A program made the translations under genes and the position numbers. From Arcicella aurantiaca (GTDB taxonomy: Bacteria > Bacteroidota > Bacteroidia > Cytophagales > Spirosomataceae): 64,000 nucleotides of DNA. The DNA lies in contig NZ_QGGO01000021.1 of the NCBI RefSeq assembly GCF_003148625.1, positions 1 to 64,000 on the forward strand, in the 5' to 3' direction. The notes under the pieces were generated by a model, which did not search any database, was not told the DNA's origin, and saw nothing but the letters and a program-made list of their open reading frames with translations. Positions 24,901 through 33,429 of this stretch are shown one piece after another (the stretch's first letter is position 1; each line of letters starts with the position of its first letter).

Positions 24901-26529
24901 TTAGAGCCATTTACCAAAGGATTATTCTCTAAATTGGGGGGAACTGCCGATGGAACTTTGAAAATTTCGGGTAAGCCTTCGCACCCAATTGTAGAAGGGG
25001 CAATTGACATAAAAAGAGGGACTTTATTCTTCGATTATTTAAAAGCAGTCTTGAATTTTGAAGATAAAATCACTTTTGAACCTGACGAAATTAGAGCAAA
25101 ATCATTACGCCTTACTGACGATGAGGGGAATAAAGGAACTTTAAAAGGAAGTGTTTTTTATGATGGGGACAAAACTTTTAGTGTGCAGTTGGCGGCGGAT
25201 GTAAATCGTTTTAAAATCCTAAATACGATTCGTAGAGACAATGATTTGTATTACGGAACGGCTTATGCAACAGGAAGATTGAATTTGGGAGGAACATTTG
25301 ATAATTTGAGTATCGATGCCGATGTACGAAGTGATAGAGGAACTCGTTTGTATATTCCATTGGATAAGGCTCAAGATGCTGGAAGTCAGGAAGATATTGA
25401 GTTTTTAAGTGCAATTGTGAAGAAAGATTCTGTTGATAAAAAACAGGCAGTTTCGCAAGTAAGCACCAGCGGAATTAAAATGGATTTCAACTTTGAATTA
25501 ACGCCCGATGCTTATGGAGAAGTTCAATTTGATAAGCAAACAGGCGATATTATGCGTGCCAATGGTTCTGGGAAAATCAACCTAAAAGTAGATACTCGTG
25601 GCGGTTTTGATATGACAGGCGACTATAATATTGAGCGTGGAGATTATACTTTTACCTTTCAAAATATCCTAAATAAAAAGTTCAATATCAATAGAGGAAG
25701 TAAGATTTCATGGTCGGGAAGTCCTTACGAAGCCATTGTGGATATTACGGCAACCTACACACAAAATCTTAGTTATTTGGGGTCAGTGATTGATACTTCT
25801 CGTCGAGGAAATGAATTTAGAAATAAGGCTGAATATTTACGTCGTTATCCTGTTGATGTGACCATCAATTTAAGAGATAGATTGTTGCAACCTACCATTA
25901 GCTTCAACATGAAAATGCACGATTATCCGCAAAATCCAGATTTTAATTCGGGGGTAACTGCCTTTGAAAACAGAATTAGAACGGATGAGCAAGAACTAAA
26001 TCGTCAGGTAAGTAATGTGTTGTTGTTGAACTCAATGTTACCACAAAATGCAGGTGCGTTTGCTTCTATAAATTTAGTTAGTAGTCTTTCAGAATTGCTT
26101 TCAAATCAGATTAGCAACGTTTTCTCGCAGATTGACCCGAACTTAAACGTCGATTTTTCAGTAAATGGAACGGCATTGAACCAAGACCTGATAAACAATC
26201 TTCAACTCCGACTTTCTTATAATTTCAACGACCGTTTCCGTATTACTCGAAGTGGTGGATTTACAACCTTGACTAACCAAACAAATGCCCAATCACTCAT
26301 TGGCGACTGGGCGTTGGAGTGGTATATTACCCGAGACGGAAGCCTTCGTTTGAAAACTTATAACCGAAATCTACAAACCACTTTGGGGCTTGGGTCGTTG
26401 AGTAACAGCCAAACTTTTACAGCAGGTGGAGCAAGTATTCTTTATACCAAAAGCTTCAATTATCTTTTTTCTGAAAGGAAAAAAACTCAAAATCCAGTGA
26501 ATTTACCAACAGAGGTTGTCAATCCTTAA
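21976..26529 (+). CDS. tamB: TamB-type translocation/assembly module protein
   Basis: 1517 residues. An N-terminal membrane anchor (VLYSIIGVLLFAVLVVFLA) is followed by an AsmA-like start (IISQKLGYPIEIDKVTIRFFDEATLEGVRVKD), a long run of beta strands, and a C-terminal DUF490/TamB domain recognisable by RGGFDMTGDYNIERGDYTFTFQ and IDPNLNVDFSVNG. TamB-like proteins span the periplasm and are linked to outer-membrane protein insertion and phospholipid transport. The Bacteroidota version is typically this long. It is divergent from tsaD, with the GxxExxY element in between, so its promoter probably lies within or after that element. A terminator follows at 26559. Confidence 0.9.
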   Translation: MLIKISKIFTKSVLYSIIGVLLFAVLVVFLARNSYVQTRLAQYYAPIISQKLGYPIEIDKVTIRFFDEATLEGVRVKDYQGHQMLDIEKLDVDFDAGRLLNLTVPLLGVEGDSTKTRLDYVRLYHPVVKLVTDKKGDLNIDEFIRRINKLVASPTPKPKSAPTPFIISEADIVDGILRMDDETEPYMNDRRSFDHYHFTLNDLNAHLKDFTLIRDTVAFYTVLRAYDRSCDFRIKTLKTNFLISDTQMRFDDLLLKVNNTVVRNKIRMSFKSQKDFKYWNSKVRMQADFDSSVVVASDIARIVNDMYNYKDTYYLNGKFDGTVNEFKLQNFDLYFGTKSKLKGDFSFKGLPNIPKTMMDLKMRKSYVQIADLEKYIGKDASKTLEKFGHVMFDGTFKGTTSNFKTTGLMESDLGKVDVDLAMILKPNSANSSYDGSLKLDNFKLGKLVEDAGTLGDLTLSGKVKGQGLSIKDAVLDFDGTVKQIAYNNYNYKNIYIDGKLSKELFDGRVAVKDTNLTFDLFGKVDLREGKDQVDLLGKLSKANLKNLNFSKEDLRFSTILDVQFRGKQLDNLIGRANFLNFYLTLGKKNIVLDSLQLISEINENARRLALLSDLVNVNFTGKFQPSQAIKDLKTLVEEYKIYFTGDEATRNAYYAKKSPIVPSNYNIDYQFFLKNFDPVLAFVYPEGHVSKKTLIEGSFGIGNTSVFSLSSKVDTLLLSDKYRFYKSEIDLNSSKFYNNPEVLASLILNSKNQKMNILAPTEELEVEASWEKDRIAFTSGLKQIGTTNKANLNGTLRFIQDGLELQFKRSKFKLLDQYWTVNPDNLLTIVGNELTSKGLIINNLEQFVSLDGVVSQDSLKPLKFRAKNFKLETLAPLISLNLKGLVNGEVELKNIYKNVNAESNLKIEGLSVDDFLIGNISGNGVFDNERQLLNLDYSLERLNNKMLTVQGIYDPKNAENSLGLSATLSQTNLQILEPFTKGLFSKLGGTADGTLKISGKPSHPIVEGAIDIKRGTLFFDYLKAVLNFEDKITFEPDEIRAKSLRLTDDEGNKGTLKGSVFYDGDKTFSVQLAADVNRFKILNTIRRDNDLYYGTAYATGRLNLGGTFDNLSIDADVRSDRGTRLYIPLDKAQDAGSQEDIEFLSAIVKKDSVDKKQAVSQVSTSGIKMDFNFELTPDAYGEVQFDKQTGDIMRANGSGKINLKVDTRGGFDMTGDYNIERGDYTFTFQNILNKKFNINRGSKISWSGSPYEAIVDITATYTQNLSYLGSVIDTSRRGNEFRNKAEYLRRYPVDVTINLRDRLLQPTISFNMKMHDYPQNPDFNSGVTAFENRIRTDEQELNRQVSNVLLLNSMLPQNAGAFASINLVSSLSELLSNQISNVFSQIDPNLNVDFSVNGTALNQDLINNLQLRLSYNFNDRFRITRSGGFTTLTNQTNAQSLIGDWALEWYITRDGSLRLKTYNRNLQTTLGLGSLSNSQTFTAGGASILYTKSFNYLFSERKKTQNPVNLPTEVVNP

Positions 26530-26558
26530 AACAATCTTGGCAATATACAAATCGTTTA

Positions 26559-26591
26559 AAAGGTACATATTTTAGGTATGTGCCTTTTTTT
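26559..26591 (+). terminator. Rho-independent terminator after tamB
   Basis: AAAGGTACATA (26559-26569) and TATGTGCCTTT (26577-26587) pair with one wobble and run into a T-stretch. Confidence 0.8.
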
Positions 26592-26805
26592 GGGGTATCG
26601 TGTACGAGATAACTTATCAGAATATATTTTGGAATAATGTTGTTTAGATTTGAAAACTTTTTTGAAAGTTGTCAAATCTAATTCCAATACGCTTTGTTTA
26701 TAATTGAGAATAGAAAATAGGTTTAAAAATGGTTTGTCTGACAATAGAACCAAAAATATATATAACTTTAAGCGTTAGTTTCAAGAGACAAATCTCTAAA
26801 TAAAG

Positions 26806-29800
26806 ATGAAGAAAATATTAATCCTTACCGTTTCAATTATTACTCTATTAGCTGGTATTTTATTGGCTGTGCCTTATTTTTTTAAGGATAAAATTCAAGC
26901 GAAAGTCAATGAAGAAATTGCTAAGAAAATTAATGCAAAGGTTTATTATAACGAATTTGATATTTCATTAATCAAGCAATTCCCAAAATTAACCCTTTCA
27001 TTATCCGATTTTGGGATAGTGGGTCATGCTCCATTTAGAGCCGATACACTCGTACAGGCGAAGGAATTTTCTGTGTCCGTAGATGTGAAATCCATTCTTT
27101 CGGGCGGTAAAATTGATGTTCATGCCGTTGCGTTGGAATCGCCCAAAATCTTGATAAAAACATTGAGAGATGGCTCTGCAAATTATGATATTTATAAAAC
27201 AGATTCATTGGAAGTGCAAAAAGAAGAGAGTAAAGAGAATAGTAATTTTAAAGTAAATATTCAATCTTGGAAGATAAATAATGGACAAATTATTTATGAT
27301 GACCGCTTGAAAGATGCTTACGTTTCACTAAAAAATATTACTCACGAAGGCTCAGGAGATATTAATGCCGATGTTTATGATTTAGTAACTCAAACGGATA
27401 TTGAAAATGCTACCATTGAATATGGCGGAACAAACTATATAAGCAACAAAATGCTTTCCGCTGAAATGAAACTCAATATTGACCAAGCTCATAAAAAATA
27501 TACATTTAAAGATAACGTTTTCAAAATCAATGATTTAGTTTTGAATCTTGCAGGTTTTGTTTCCATGCCTGATACTTCAAATATTGTCATGGATTTGACC
27601 TATTCTTCACCAGAAAATACCTTTAAAAATCTCCTTTCTTTAGTTCCAAATATTTATACTGACAAGTTTAAAGACTTAAATGCTGATGGGCTTGTGGTAA
27701 TTGGAGGAATAATTAAAGGCACAAAAAATGCGACCAAATTCCCATCTTTTTCAAGTACGATAGAGATACATAAAGGGATGTTCCAATATGCAGAAATGCC
27801 AACTGCCGTGAAAGACATTAATATTAACCTCAACATTCAGAATTTTACCGATAATCTAAATAATACTGAAATCAATTTTAGTAGTCTTAATTTAAAATTT
27901 GGAGAAAACCCTGTCAAAGGGAAAATATTAATAAAAGGGTTGCAAAAATCACTTGTAGATGCTGACCTTGTGGCAAAATTAGACTTACACCAAATTAGTC
28001 AGATTTTCCCGATGAAAGGTCTGGAAATGAAAGGCTTATACGATATTAATTTGAAAGCCAAAGGGACTTATGATACCCTGACAAAGCAATTTCCACAAGT
28101 GAATGCGGCGATGTCTTTAAGCAATGGTTTTATTAAATCAGATAAATTCCCAGAGCCGATTCAGAATTTGAATCTAAAAGCTACCTTGTTAAATACAGAT
28201 GGGGCTTTGGCTTCAACAAAATTAGATATTGCTGACCTCAGAATGGTACTTGATGGAGAGCCATTTACAGCAAATGGAACGGTACAGAACTTTGAAAATT
28301 ACAATTGGGATATTAAAGCAAAAGGTAAACTTGATTTAACAAAAATTACTAAAATTTACCCTTTAACCGATATGACATTGAAGGGAATAATTGATGCAGA
28401 TATCGCAACAAAAGGCAAAATGGCAGACGTACAAGCCAAGCGTTATGCCAATTTGCCAACCACTGGAAAAGCCAAAGTTCAAGGGATAGAATTTGCTTCA
28501 AAAGAGTATCCACAAGGTATAAAAGTTACTACTGCTGATATGACTTTTACCCCTCAAAGTATCAATGTGAGTAACTCAAATGGTTATTTGGGCAAAAGCG
28601 ATTTTACGGCATCTGGAACATTCTCAAATTATATTGGCTATGTTCTCAATAATGAAGTTTTGAAGGGAAAAGTAAAATTGAAATCTCAGAAATTCAATGT
28701 TAATGAGTGGATGAAAAGTAATCCAACACCTACAAACGGAGCAACAAATCCGAGTAATTTAGAAGTCGTAGAAATACCTAAAAATATTGATTTTGTAATG
28801 GATTCTGAAATAGGAGAGGTGCTTTATGATAACATGAAAATGAATAATATCAAAGGTGCTTTGACAGTTGGAGGTGGTGCAGTAAAAATGCAAAATGTAG
28901 CGTTTCAGTCACTTGGTGGCAGTTTTATTACCAACGGAACTTATAATTCTGCTGATTTAGCACACCCAAAATTTGACTTTGCCCTTAACCTTGACAATGT
29001 AGAAATTGCCCAAGCATATCAGCAACTCAATATCGTTAAATACTTAATGCCAATTGCCCAATATTTGATTGGTGGCGTAAATTCTAAATTAAAAATTAAC
29101 GGAGAATTAGGACAAGATATGATGCCTAAAATTAATACTTTGAGTGGCGATGGATTGATGAAAATTTTAAAAGGAGAAATTTCTCAGGATAATCCATTGG
29201 TGCAAAAATTAGTAGAAACCACCAAATTATCAAAACTGAAAGATACCAAATTGAATAATCTTTTAATGCAATTTGAAATCGTTGATGGCACATTTGGTAT
29301 CAAGCCTTTTGATATTAAATTTGATGACTATAAAATCACCGCATCGGGTCGTCATGGCTTAGTTGGTTCAATGGATTACGCTTTAGTTTTGGATGTTCCC
29401 GCAGGTAAAACAGGCGAAGCATTCAGTAGTATTTTCCAGAAATGGACAGGGAAAGCTCTGCAAGGAACAGACCGTGTAAAGTTTGATTTGTCTTTGGGCG
29501 GAACTGTCAAAAATCCTATTTTTGGTTTTAAAGGAAGCAGTACCGCAAATTCATTAAAAGATGCCGTTGTTGCCGAAGCAAAGTCTCAAATTGATGCAGC
29601 CAAAGCAAAGGCATTGGAAGAAGCCGACCGCTTGAAAAAAGAAGCTGAAGCCAAATTGCAAGTTGAAAAAGATAAAATTTTGAGTGAAGCCAATGCTAAA
29701 AAAGCTGAGATTGAAGCCAGAGTACAAAGAGAAAAGGCAGCTATCGAAGCCAAAGCCAAAGCAACTGTTGATAGTATCAAAAAAGCCGCTGCCGACCGTG

Positions 29801-29904
29801 CAAAAAGAATTTTAGATGAACAGAAAAAGAGCGTTTTAGATGGTCTTTTTAAGAAGAATAAAGCTGATACAACCAAAAATATTAAAAGAGCTTTTAAGAA
29901 TTAA
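26806..29904 (+). CDS. AsmA-like protein with C-terminal coiled coil
   Basis: 1032 residues. The N-terminal anchor (ILTVSIITLLAGILLAVPYFF) is followed by the AsmA beginning AKVNEEIAKKINAKVYYNEFDISLIKQFPKLTLSLSDF. Repeated beta-strand segments and an AsmA C-terminal-like region (LKINGELGQDMMPKINTLSGDGLMKI) come next. The last about 110 residues are an Ala/Lys/Glu-rich coiled coil (AKSQIDAAKAKALEEADRLK) ending in a basic tail. AsmA-family proteins are bridge-like lipid transport or outer-membrane biogenesis factors. It follows tamB by 276 bases after a terminator, so the two giant envelope proteins are neighbours but probably not one operon. Confidence 0.87.
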   Translation: MKKILILTVSIITLLAGILLAVPYFFKDKIQAKVNEEIAKKINAKVYYNEFDISLIKQFPKLTLSLSDFGIVGHAPFRADTLVQAKEFSVSVDVKSILSGGKIDVHAVALESPKILIKTLRDGSANYDIYKTDSLEVQKEESKENSNFKVNIQSWKINNGQIIYDDRLKDAYVSLKNITHEGSGDINADVYDLVTQTDIENATIEYGGTNYISNKMLSAEMKLNIDQAHKKYTFKDNVFKINDLVLNLAGFVSMPDTSNIVMDLTYSSPENTFKNLLSLVPNIYTDKFKDLNADGLVVIGGIIKGTKNATKFPSFSSTIEIHKGMFQYAEMPTAVKDININLNIQNFTDNLNNTEINFSSLNLKFGENPVKGKILIKGLQKSLVDADLVAKLDLHQISQIFPMKGLEMKGLYDINLKAKGTYDTLTKQFPQVNAAMSLSNGFIKSDKFPEPIQNLNLKATLLNTDGALASTKLDIADLRMVLDGEPFTANGTVQNFENYNWDIKAKGKLDLTKITKIYPLTDMTLKGIIDADIATKGKMADVQAKRYANLPTTGKAKVQGIEFASKEYPQGIKVTTADMTFTPQSINVSNSNGYLGKSDFTASGTFSNYIGYVLNNEVLKGKVKLKSQKFNVNEWMKSNPTPTNGATNPSNLEVVEIPKNIDFVMDSEIGEVLYDNMKMNNIKGALTVGGGAVKMQNVAFQSLGGSFITNGTYNSADLAHPKFDFALNLDNVEIAQAYQQLNIVKYLMPIAQYLIGGVNSKLKINGELGQDMMPKINTLSGDGLMKILKGEISQDNPLVQKLVETTKLSKLKDTKLNNLLMQFEIVDGTFGIKPFDIKFDDYKITASGRHGLVGSMDYALVLDVPAGKTGEAFSSIFQKWTGKALQGTDRVKFDLSLGGTVKNPIFGFKGSSTANSLKDAVVAEAKSQIDAAKAKALEEADRLKKEAEAKLQVEKDKILSEANAKKAEIEARVQREKAAIEAKAKATVDSIKKAAADRAKRILDEQKKSVLDGLFKKNKADTTKNIKRAFKN

Positions 29905-29907
29905 AGT

Positions 29908-30414
29908 ATGATTGAGTTTAAGACAATTCTTCAAAAATTTGGAGAAAAAGGCGAAAAAACAGGTTGGACTTATGTGGAGATTCCTGCTGATATTGCTCAG
30001 CAGATTAAAGCTAATACCAAATTAGGTTATCGTGTAAAAGGTTTTATCGACGATTTTGCCATTAAATTAGTTGCTCTTATTCCAATGGGTGAAGGCGATT
30101 TTGTCATTCCGATTAATGCACAAATGCGTAAAGGTATTCGTAAAGAAGAAGGGGCAATGGTTGCACTCAAATTGGAAGAAGATACTGACGAATTACCACA
30201 ATCGGAGGAATTAATGATTTGTCTCGAAGACGAACCTAAAGCCTTAGAAGCTTTCTTGAAAATGCCTAAAAGTCATCAAAATTATTATTCAAAATGGATA
30301 GAATCTGCCAAAACCATTGAAACCAAAACCAAGCGAATTACCATGACTGTTCATGGTTTAGCAATGGGTATGAATTATGGTGAAATGATGAGATATTACA
30401 AAAATTTGAGGTGA
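29908..30414 (+). CDS. YdeI/OmpD-associated, DUF1905-type protein
   Basis: 168 residues. The N-terminal half has the DUF1905 pattern (WTYVEIPADIAQQI, GYRVKGFIDDFAIKLVALIPMG). The C-terminal half has the YdeI-like helical pattern (KALEAFLKMPKSHQNYYSKWIESAKTIETKTKRI). Proteins of this two-part form are common in Bacteroidota; the biochemical function is unknown. It begins three bases after the AsmA-like gene stop codon, so it is almost certainly cotranscribed with it. The functional meaning of this pairing is not evident. Confidence 0.85.
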   Translation: MIEFKTILQKFGEKGEKTGWTYVEIPADIAQQIKANTKLGYRVKGFIDDFAIKLVALIPMGEGDFVIPINAQMRKGIRKEEGAMVALKLEEDTDELPQSEELMICLEDEPKALEAFLKMPKSHQNYYSKWIESAKTIETKTKRITMTVHGLAMGMNYGEMMRYYKNLR

Positions 30415-30422
30415 AAGTAACA

Positions 30423-30436
30423 CAGACTTTAGTCTG
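30423..30436. repeat. Second copy of the palindrome CAGACTTTAGTCTG
   Basis: Identical to 1345-1358, including the following TAC, and again lies just after a stop codon (9 bases). Confidence 0.5.
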
Positions 30437-30448
30437 TACTATGTGTCA

Positions 30449-31522
30449 CTAAAAAAGCCCTAATTGCTCATTACTGCCTAATTTCCCTGTGTAATAATCA
30501 TTTACATCTTTGTATTCATTTGGAAGGTTTTTACGTGTACACGAGATGTTGTAGTGCGTAAATATTTTTTCTAATTCATCGGCAGCTTTATGTCCAGCTT
30601 TGTCGTTATCTAAGTAAAAAACAACATTCACTCTTTTGAATAACTTCGCCCATTCTTTTTTGAAAATATTGGCAGTTCCCAAACTTACCGCAATTTTCCC
30701 TTCTTGCACAAGTCTAATACAATCAAAAGCTCCTTCGGTAATATAAACTGTTTCACCAGTTCTAACTTTTAGAAGTGAATCAGCATTAAAAAGTGTTAAA
30801 GGCTGATTATTCAAAAAACAATATCTATTTGTTCCTTCAGCGGGTTTTCCAATGACTCTGCCTTGTAAATACACAATTCTTCCGTTTCTGTAATAAGGAA
30901 TTATAAGCGTGTGAGAATAAAAAATAAGATTGTTTTTGATATTATAAAGCCCTGATTCTTGTAAATCTAAATACGAAAAACGTTGTTTCAAATACCAAGT
31001 AACTTCGGTATAATCCTTAATGGAAAACAATCTGAAATCTTTGATTGTCTTTTCTGTAAATCCTCTGTTTTTTAAATATTCGAGTGCTTTTTGTGATGTT
31101 TCATTTGACTTTTGTTGTAAGCAAAAATCTCGGAAAGCCTCATAAATTTGAGAGTGAATTTCGGCAATAAGTTTTTCTTTAGCTTGGATATTCCGAATTT
31201 CAGGAACATTCAAAACATTAATTTTGGGAAGAGGCTTTTTATTATTTGCTTTATATTTCTGAAATCCGACAATGTACTCACTTGCCATCTCATTGATGGT
31301 AGTTTTTATATCTAAATGCTTAATTTCAGAATATAATGTAATTGAGTTGCCCGTTTTAGCACAACCAAAACAATAAAAACTATTTGTATGTGGATAGAGA
31401 ACTAAGGAAGGCGTATCTTCTTCATGAAATGGGCATTTCATCCGATGACGCTGAACTTCTAAGCCCAAATCTTCGGCAACTTGTAGAATAGAAACTTGAT
31501 TGAGTTCGTCAAGAATGTTCAT
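30449..31522 (-). CDS. Short DnaG-like protein: CHC2 zinc finger plus TOPRIM
   Basis: 357 residues, about half the length of a replicative primase. A CHC2-type zinc site (C30-P-F-H33, C51-F-G-C54) is followed by a linker, an RNA polymerase core-like region (ALEYLKNRGFTEKTIKDFRLF), and a TOPRIM domain with the glutamate motif VYITEGAFDCIRL and the acidic motif VFYLDNDKAGHKAA. The C-terminal helicase-binding domain of DnaG is missing. Such proteins occur in plasmids, phages and integrative elements and as chromosomal extras. There are no other replication genes nearby. It lies downstream of the atp operon, behind a terminator. Function in priming is unproven. Confidence 0.8.
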   Translation of the reverse strand: MNILDELNQVSILQVAEDLGLEVQRHRMKCPFHEEDTPSLVLYPHTNSFYCFGCAKTGNSITLYSEIKHLDIKTTINEMASEYIVGFQKYKANNKKPLPKINVLNVPEIRNIQAKEKLIAEIHSQIYEAFRDFCLQQKSNETSQKALEYLKNRGFTEKTIKDFRLFSIKDYTEVTWYLKQRFSYLDLQESGLYNIKNNLIFYSHTLIIPYYRNGRIVYLQGRVIGKPAEGTNRYCFLNNQPLTLFNADSLLKVRTGETVYITEGAFDCIRLVQEGKIAVSLGTANIFKKEWAKLFKRVNVVFYLDNDKAGHKAADELEKIFTHYNISCTRKNLPNEYKDVNDYYTGKLGSNEQLGLF

Positions 31523-31546
31523 GCTTTTTGTTAGTAAAATAAACTA

Positions 31547-31583
31547 AAAACCCCACAAAAGTCAAATACTTTTGTGGGGTTTT
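31547..31583. terminator. Terminator of the atp operon
   Basis: AAAACCCCACAAAAG (31547-31561) and CTTTTGTGGGGTTTT (31569-31583) pair perfectly. On the minus strand the stem runs into TTTTTAG. It lies 19 bases after atpH. Confidence 0.9.
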
Positions 31584-31601
31584 CAAAGAAAAGAATAAAG
31601 A

Positions 31602-32138
31602 TTAATTTGAGAATTTAACCTTCAAATCATTTAATTTCGTTTTAACTGAAGTATCAATTTGACGGTCATTTACGGTCAATACATATCCACCGATAAGCGT
31701 TTCGTCAATTTTTTCAACCACTTCTACTGTTTTTCCAGTAGCATCTGCCACAATTTTTTGAAATTCAATTTTTTGTGCAGCCGTTAAAGGAGTTGCGGTA
31801 GTAACATACGCTTTCTGAATACCTTTCAATAATTCGTATTGACGTAAGTAATCTTCTGCAATATGTGGAAGCATTTCTTCACGGTTCTTTTTTGTGATAA
31901 TTTCAAAGATAGACATTGAAGAAGCATCAACTTTACCCGTAAATATTTTTTGAAGAATCGTCAATTTATCAAAGTGTGATACAATTGGACTTTTCAACAA
32001 TAAGTAAAAATTATGGTTCTCGTCGCATACTTGGTTGAAGAGTTTCATGTCTTCATAAACCTTATCTTCGACATTTTTTTCTTTCGCCAAATCTAACAAT
32101 GATTTAGCGTATCTGAATGCAACTGTTTGCTGTGACAT
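31602..32138 (-). CDS. atpH: ATP synthase subunit delta
   Basis: 178 residues, OSCP/delta family. The N-terminal helical domain starts VAFRYAKSLLDLAKEKNVEDKVYEDM. The C-terminal signature VEVVEKIDETLIGGYVLTVNDRQIDTSVKTKL matches the family (DPxLIGGxxxxxxxxxxDxS). Delta joins the catalytic head to the peripheral b stalk. It is the last gene of this cluster and is followed directly by a terminator. atpA and atpG, which usually come next in Bacteroidota, are not here. Confidence 0.92.
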   Translation of the reverse strand: MSQQTVAFRYAKSLLDLAKEKNVEDKVYEDMKLFNQVCDENHNFYLLLKSPIVSHFDKLTILQKIFTGKVDASSMSIFEIITKKNREEMLPHIAEDYLRQYELLKGIQKAYVTTATPLTAAQKIEFQKIVADATGKTVEVVEKIDETLIGGYVLTVNDRQIDTSVKTKLNDLKVKFSN

Positions 32139-32316
32139 CTTTTTTTACAGTTATCAGTTGTTTTATTAGTGATTGGTTATTGGCGAATAGTTATTAGACA
32201 GTACATCTAATGAATAAACGACGAAATAAGAGCAAAAAACGAATAATAACAACAGTCAATTTTTAACTAAACTTTAAAGCATCAGAGTTCTTATTTGCCA
32301 ATAATTAATGTGGTCA

Positions 32317-32351
32317 ATAACTATTAACTAATAACTGATAACCAATCACTA
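32317..32351. repeat. Heptamer words starting at the atpF stop codon
   Basis: On the minus strand, from the stop codon: TAGTGAT TGGTATC AGTTATT AGTTAAT AGTTATT. A related stretch (ATTGGTTATTGG and GTTATTAG words) lies at 32152-32205 just upstream of atpH. Together they fill much of the unusually long 210-bp atpF-atpH gap. Confidence 0.6.
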
Positions 32352-32849
32352 ATTCAACTTAGCGTCAGCTAAAAGGCTTGTAACTAAATTTTCTTGAGCT
32401 GTACGGTCAGACAACTGGTTACGCAAAACTTTCTCTGCAATTTCCAATGATAAAGTTGCTGTTTCTTTTCTCAAAGCGGCAACTGCATTAGCTCTTTCTT
32501 GGTTGAATGCAGCACGTGCTTTCTCAATTTCGTCAGCACCTGCTTTTTGAGCATCAGCTTTTGCTTGAGCAATCATTGCGTCTCCTGCTTCTTTTGCTTC
32601 TTTCAAAACTCTATCACGTTCAGCACGAGCTTCAGCGATAAGTTGTTCATTGCCAGCTTTCAAATCAGTTATTTCTTGACGAGTTTTTGCTGCTAAAGAA
32701 AGTGCATCTTCAATTGATGCTTCACGCTCTTGTAATGCACCCATGATTGGTTTCCAAGCAAATTTTGCTAAAAGGAAAAACAATATTCCGAAAATTACTA
32801 ATTGCCAGATTATCAGACCAAGGGCTGGTTCTAAGATGGATACTAACAT
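32349..32849 (-). CDS. atpF: ATP synthase subunit b
   Basis: 166 residues. A single N-terminal transmembrane helix (LIIWQLVIFGILFFLLAKFAW) is followed by the characteristic KPIMGALQERE start of a long charged, Ala-rich helix that forms the peripheral stalk dimer. Length and layout match bacterial AtpF. It lies between atpE and atpH with gaps of over 200 bases on both sides, unusually loose for an atp operon. A terminator-like hairpin lies upstream, after atpE. Confidence 0.93.
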   Translation of the reverse strand: MLVSILEPALGLIIWQLVIFGILFFLLAKFAWKPIMGALQEREASIEDALSLAAKTRQEITDLKAGNEQLIAEARAERDRVLKEAKEAGDAMIAQAKADAQKAGADEIEKARAAFNQERANAVAALRKETATLSLEIAEKVLRNQLSDRTAQENLVTSLLADAKLN

Positions 32850-32949
32850 GGTTTTGTTATTTTAATAATTTGAAAATTTGAAAACATGAAAATGAATTAA
32901 GAGAATTAATTACAGCTTTTACAAATTTTCAAATTAGAGTAATTTTTAC

Positions 32950-32990
32950 TGAAAAATCAGCATACTTGCCTAATGCGTAGTATGCTGATT
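32950..32990 (-). terminator. Terminator-like hairpin between atpE and atpF
   Basis: AATCAGCATACT (32955-32966) and AGTATGCTGATT (32979-32990) pair perfectly around a 12-base loop. On the minus strand the stem is followed by TTTTTC. It lies about 100 bases after the atpE stop codon. Partial termination here would lower atpF and atpH expression relative to atpE. Confidence 0.65.
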
Positions 32991-33086
32991 GTAATTTTTT
33001 TAATTAATCAATTTCAAAGTGAATTTTACAGAGACTATTTCTTTTGTAAATTTAAACTTCTACGATGATTAATTGGGTGTTAATAA

Positions 33087-33326
33087 TTACGCTTTTGTAG
33101 TTACTAACAAACAGATTACTGCTGAGAAAAGAGCAACGGCTTCAACGAATGCCGCAACGATTAACATAGCACCTTGAACTTTTCCTGACGCTTCTGGTTG
33201 ACGAGCGATTGCTTCCATTGCAGAACCACCGATTTTACCGATACCTAAACCAGCACCGATAGCTGTTAAACCTGCACCAATACCAGCTAAACCTAAAGCT
33301 TGAGAAACTTCTAATAACATTGACAT
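33087..33326 (-). CDS. atpE: ATP synthase subunit c
   Basis: 79 residues forming a two-helix hairpin. Helix 1 is Gly-rich (GLAGIGAGLTAIGAGLGIGKIG), the polar loop contains ARQPE, and helix 2 carries the ion-binding Glu in AAFVEAVALFSAVICLLV. This is the rotor ring subunit, present in about ten or more copies per enzyme. The Glu in helix 2 without an evident sodium-type ligand set suggests proton coupling, but this is not conclusive. Confidence 0.95.
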   Translation of the reverse strand: MSMLLEVSQALGLAGIGAGLTAIGAGLGIGKIGGSAMEAIARQPEASGKVQGAMLIVAAFVEAVALFSAVICLLVTTKA

Positions 33327-33429
33327 AATCGTAATTGTTTATATTTATTAATTTGAAAAAATACGTTTGTAAGTTGTGATTTGGGAATTATGATTTATTG
33401 AGTATATCCTAAATCGTTAATTCAAAATC

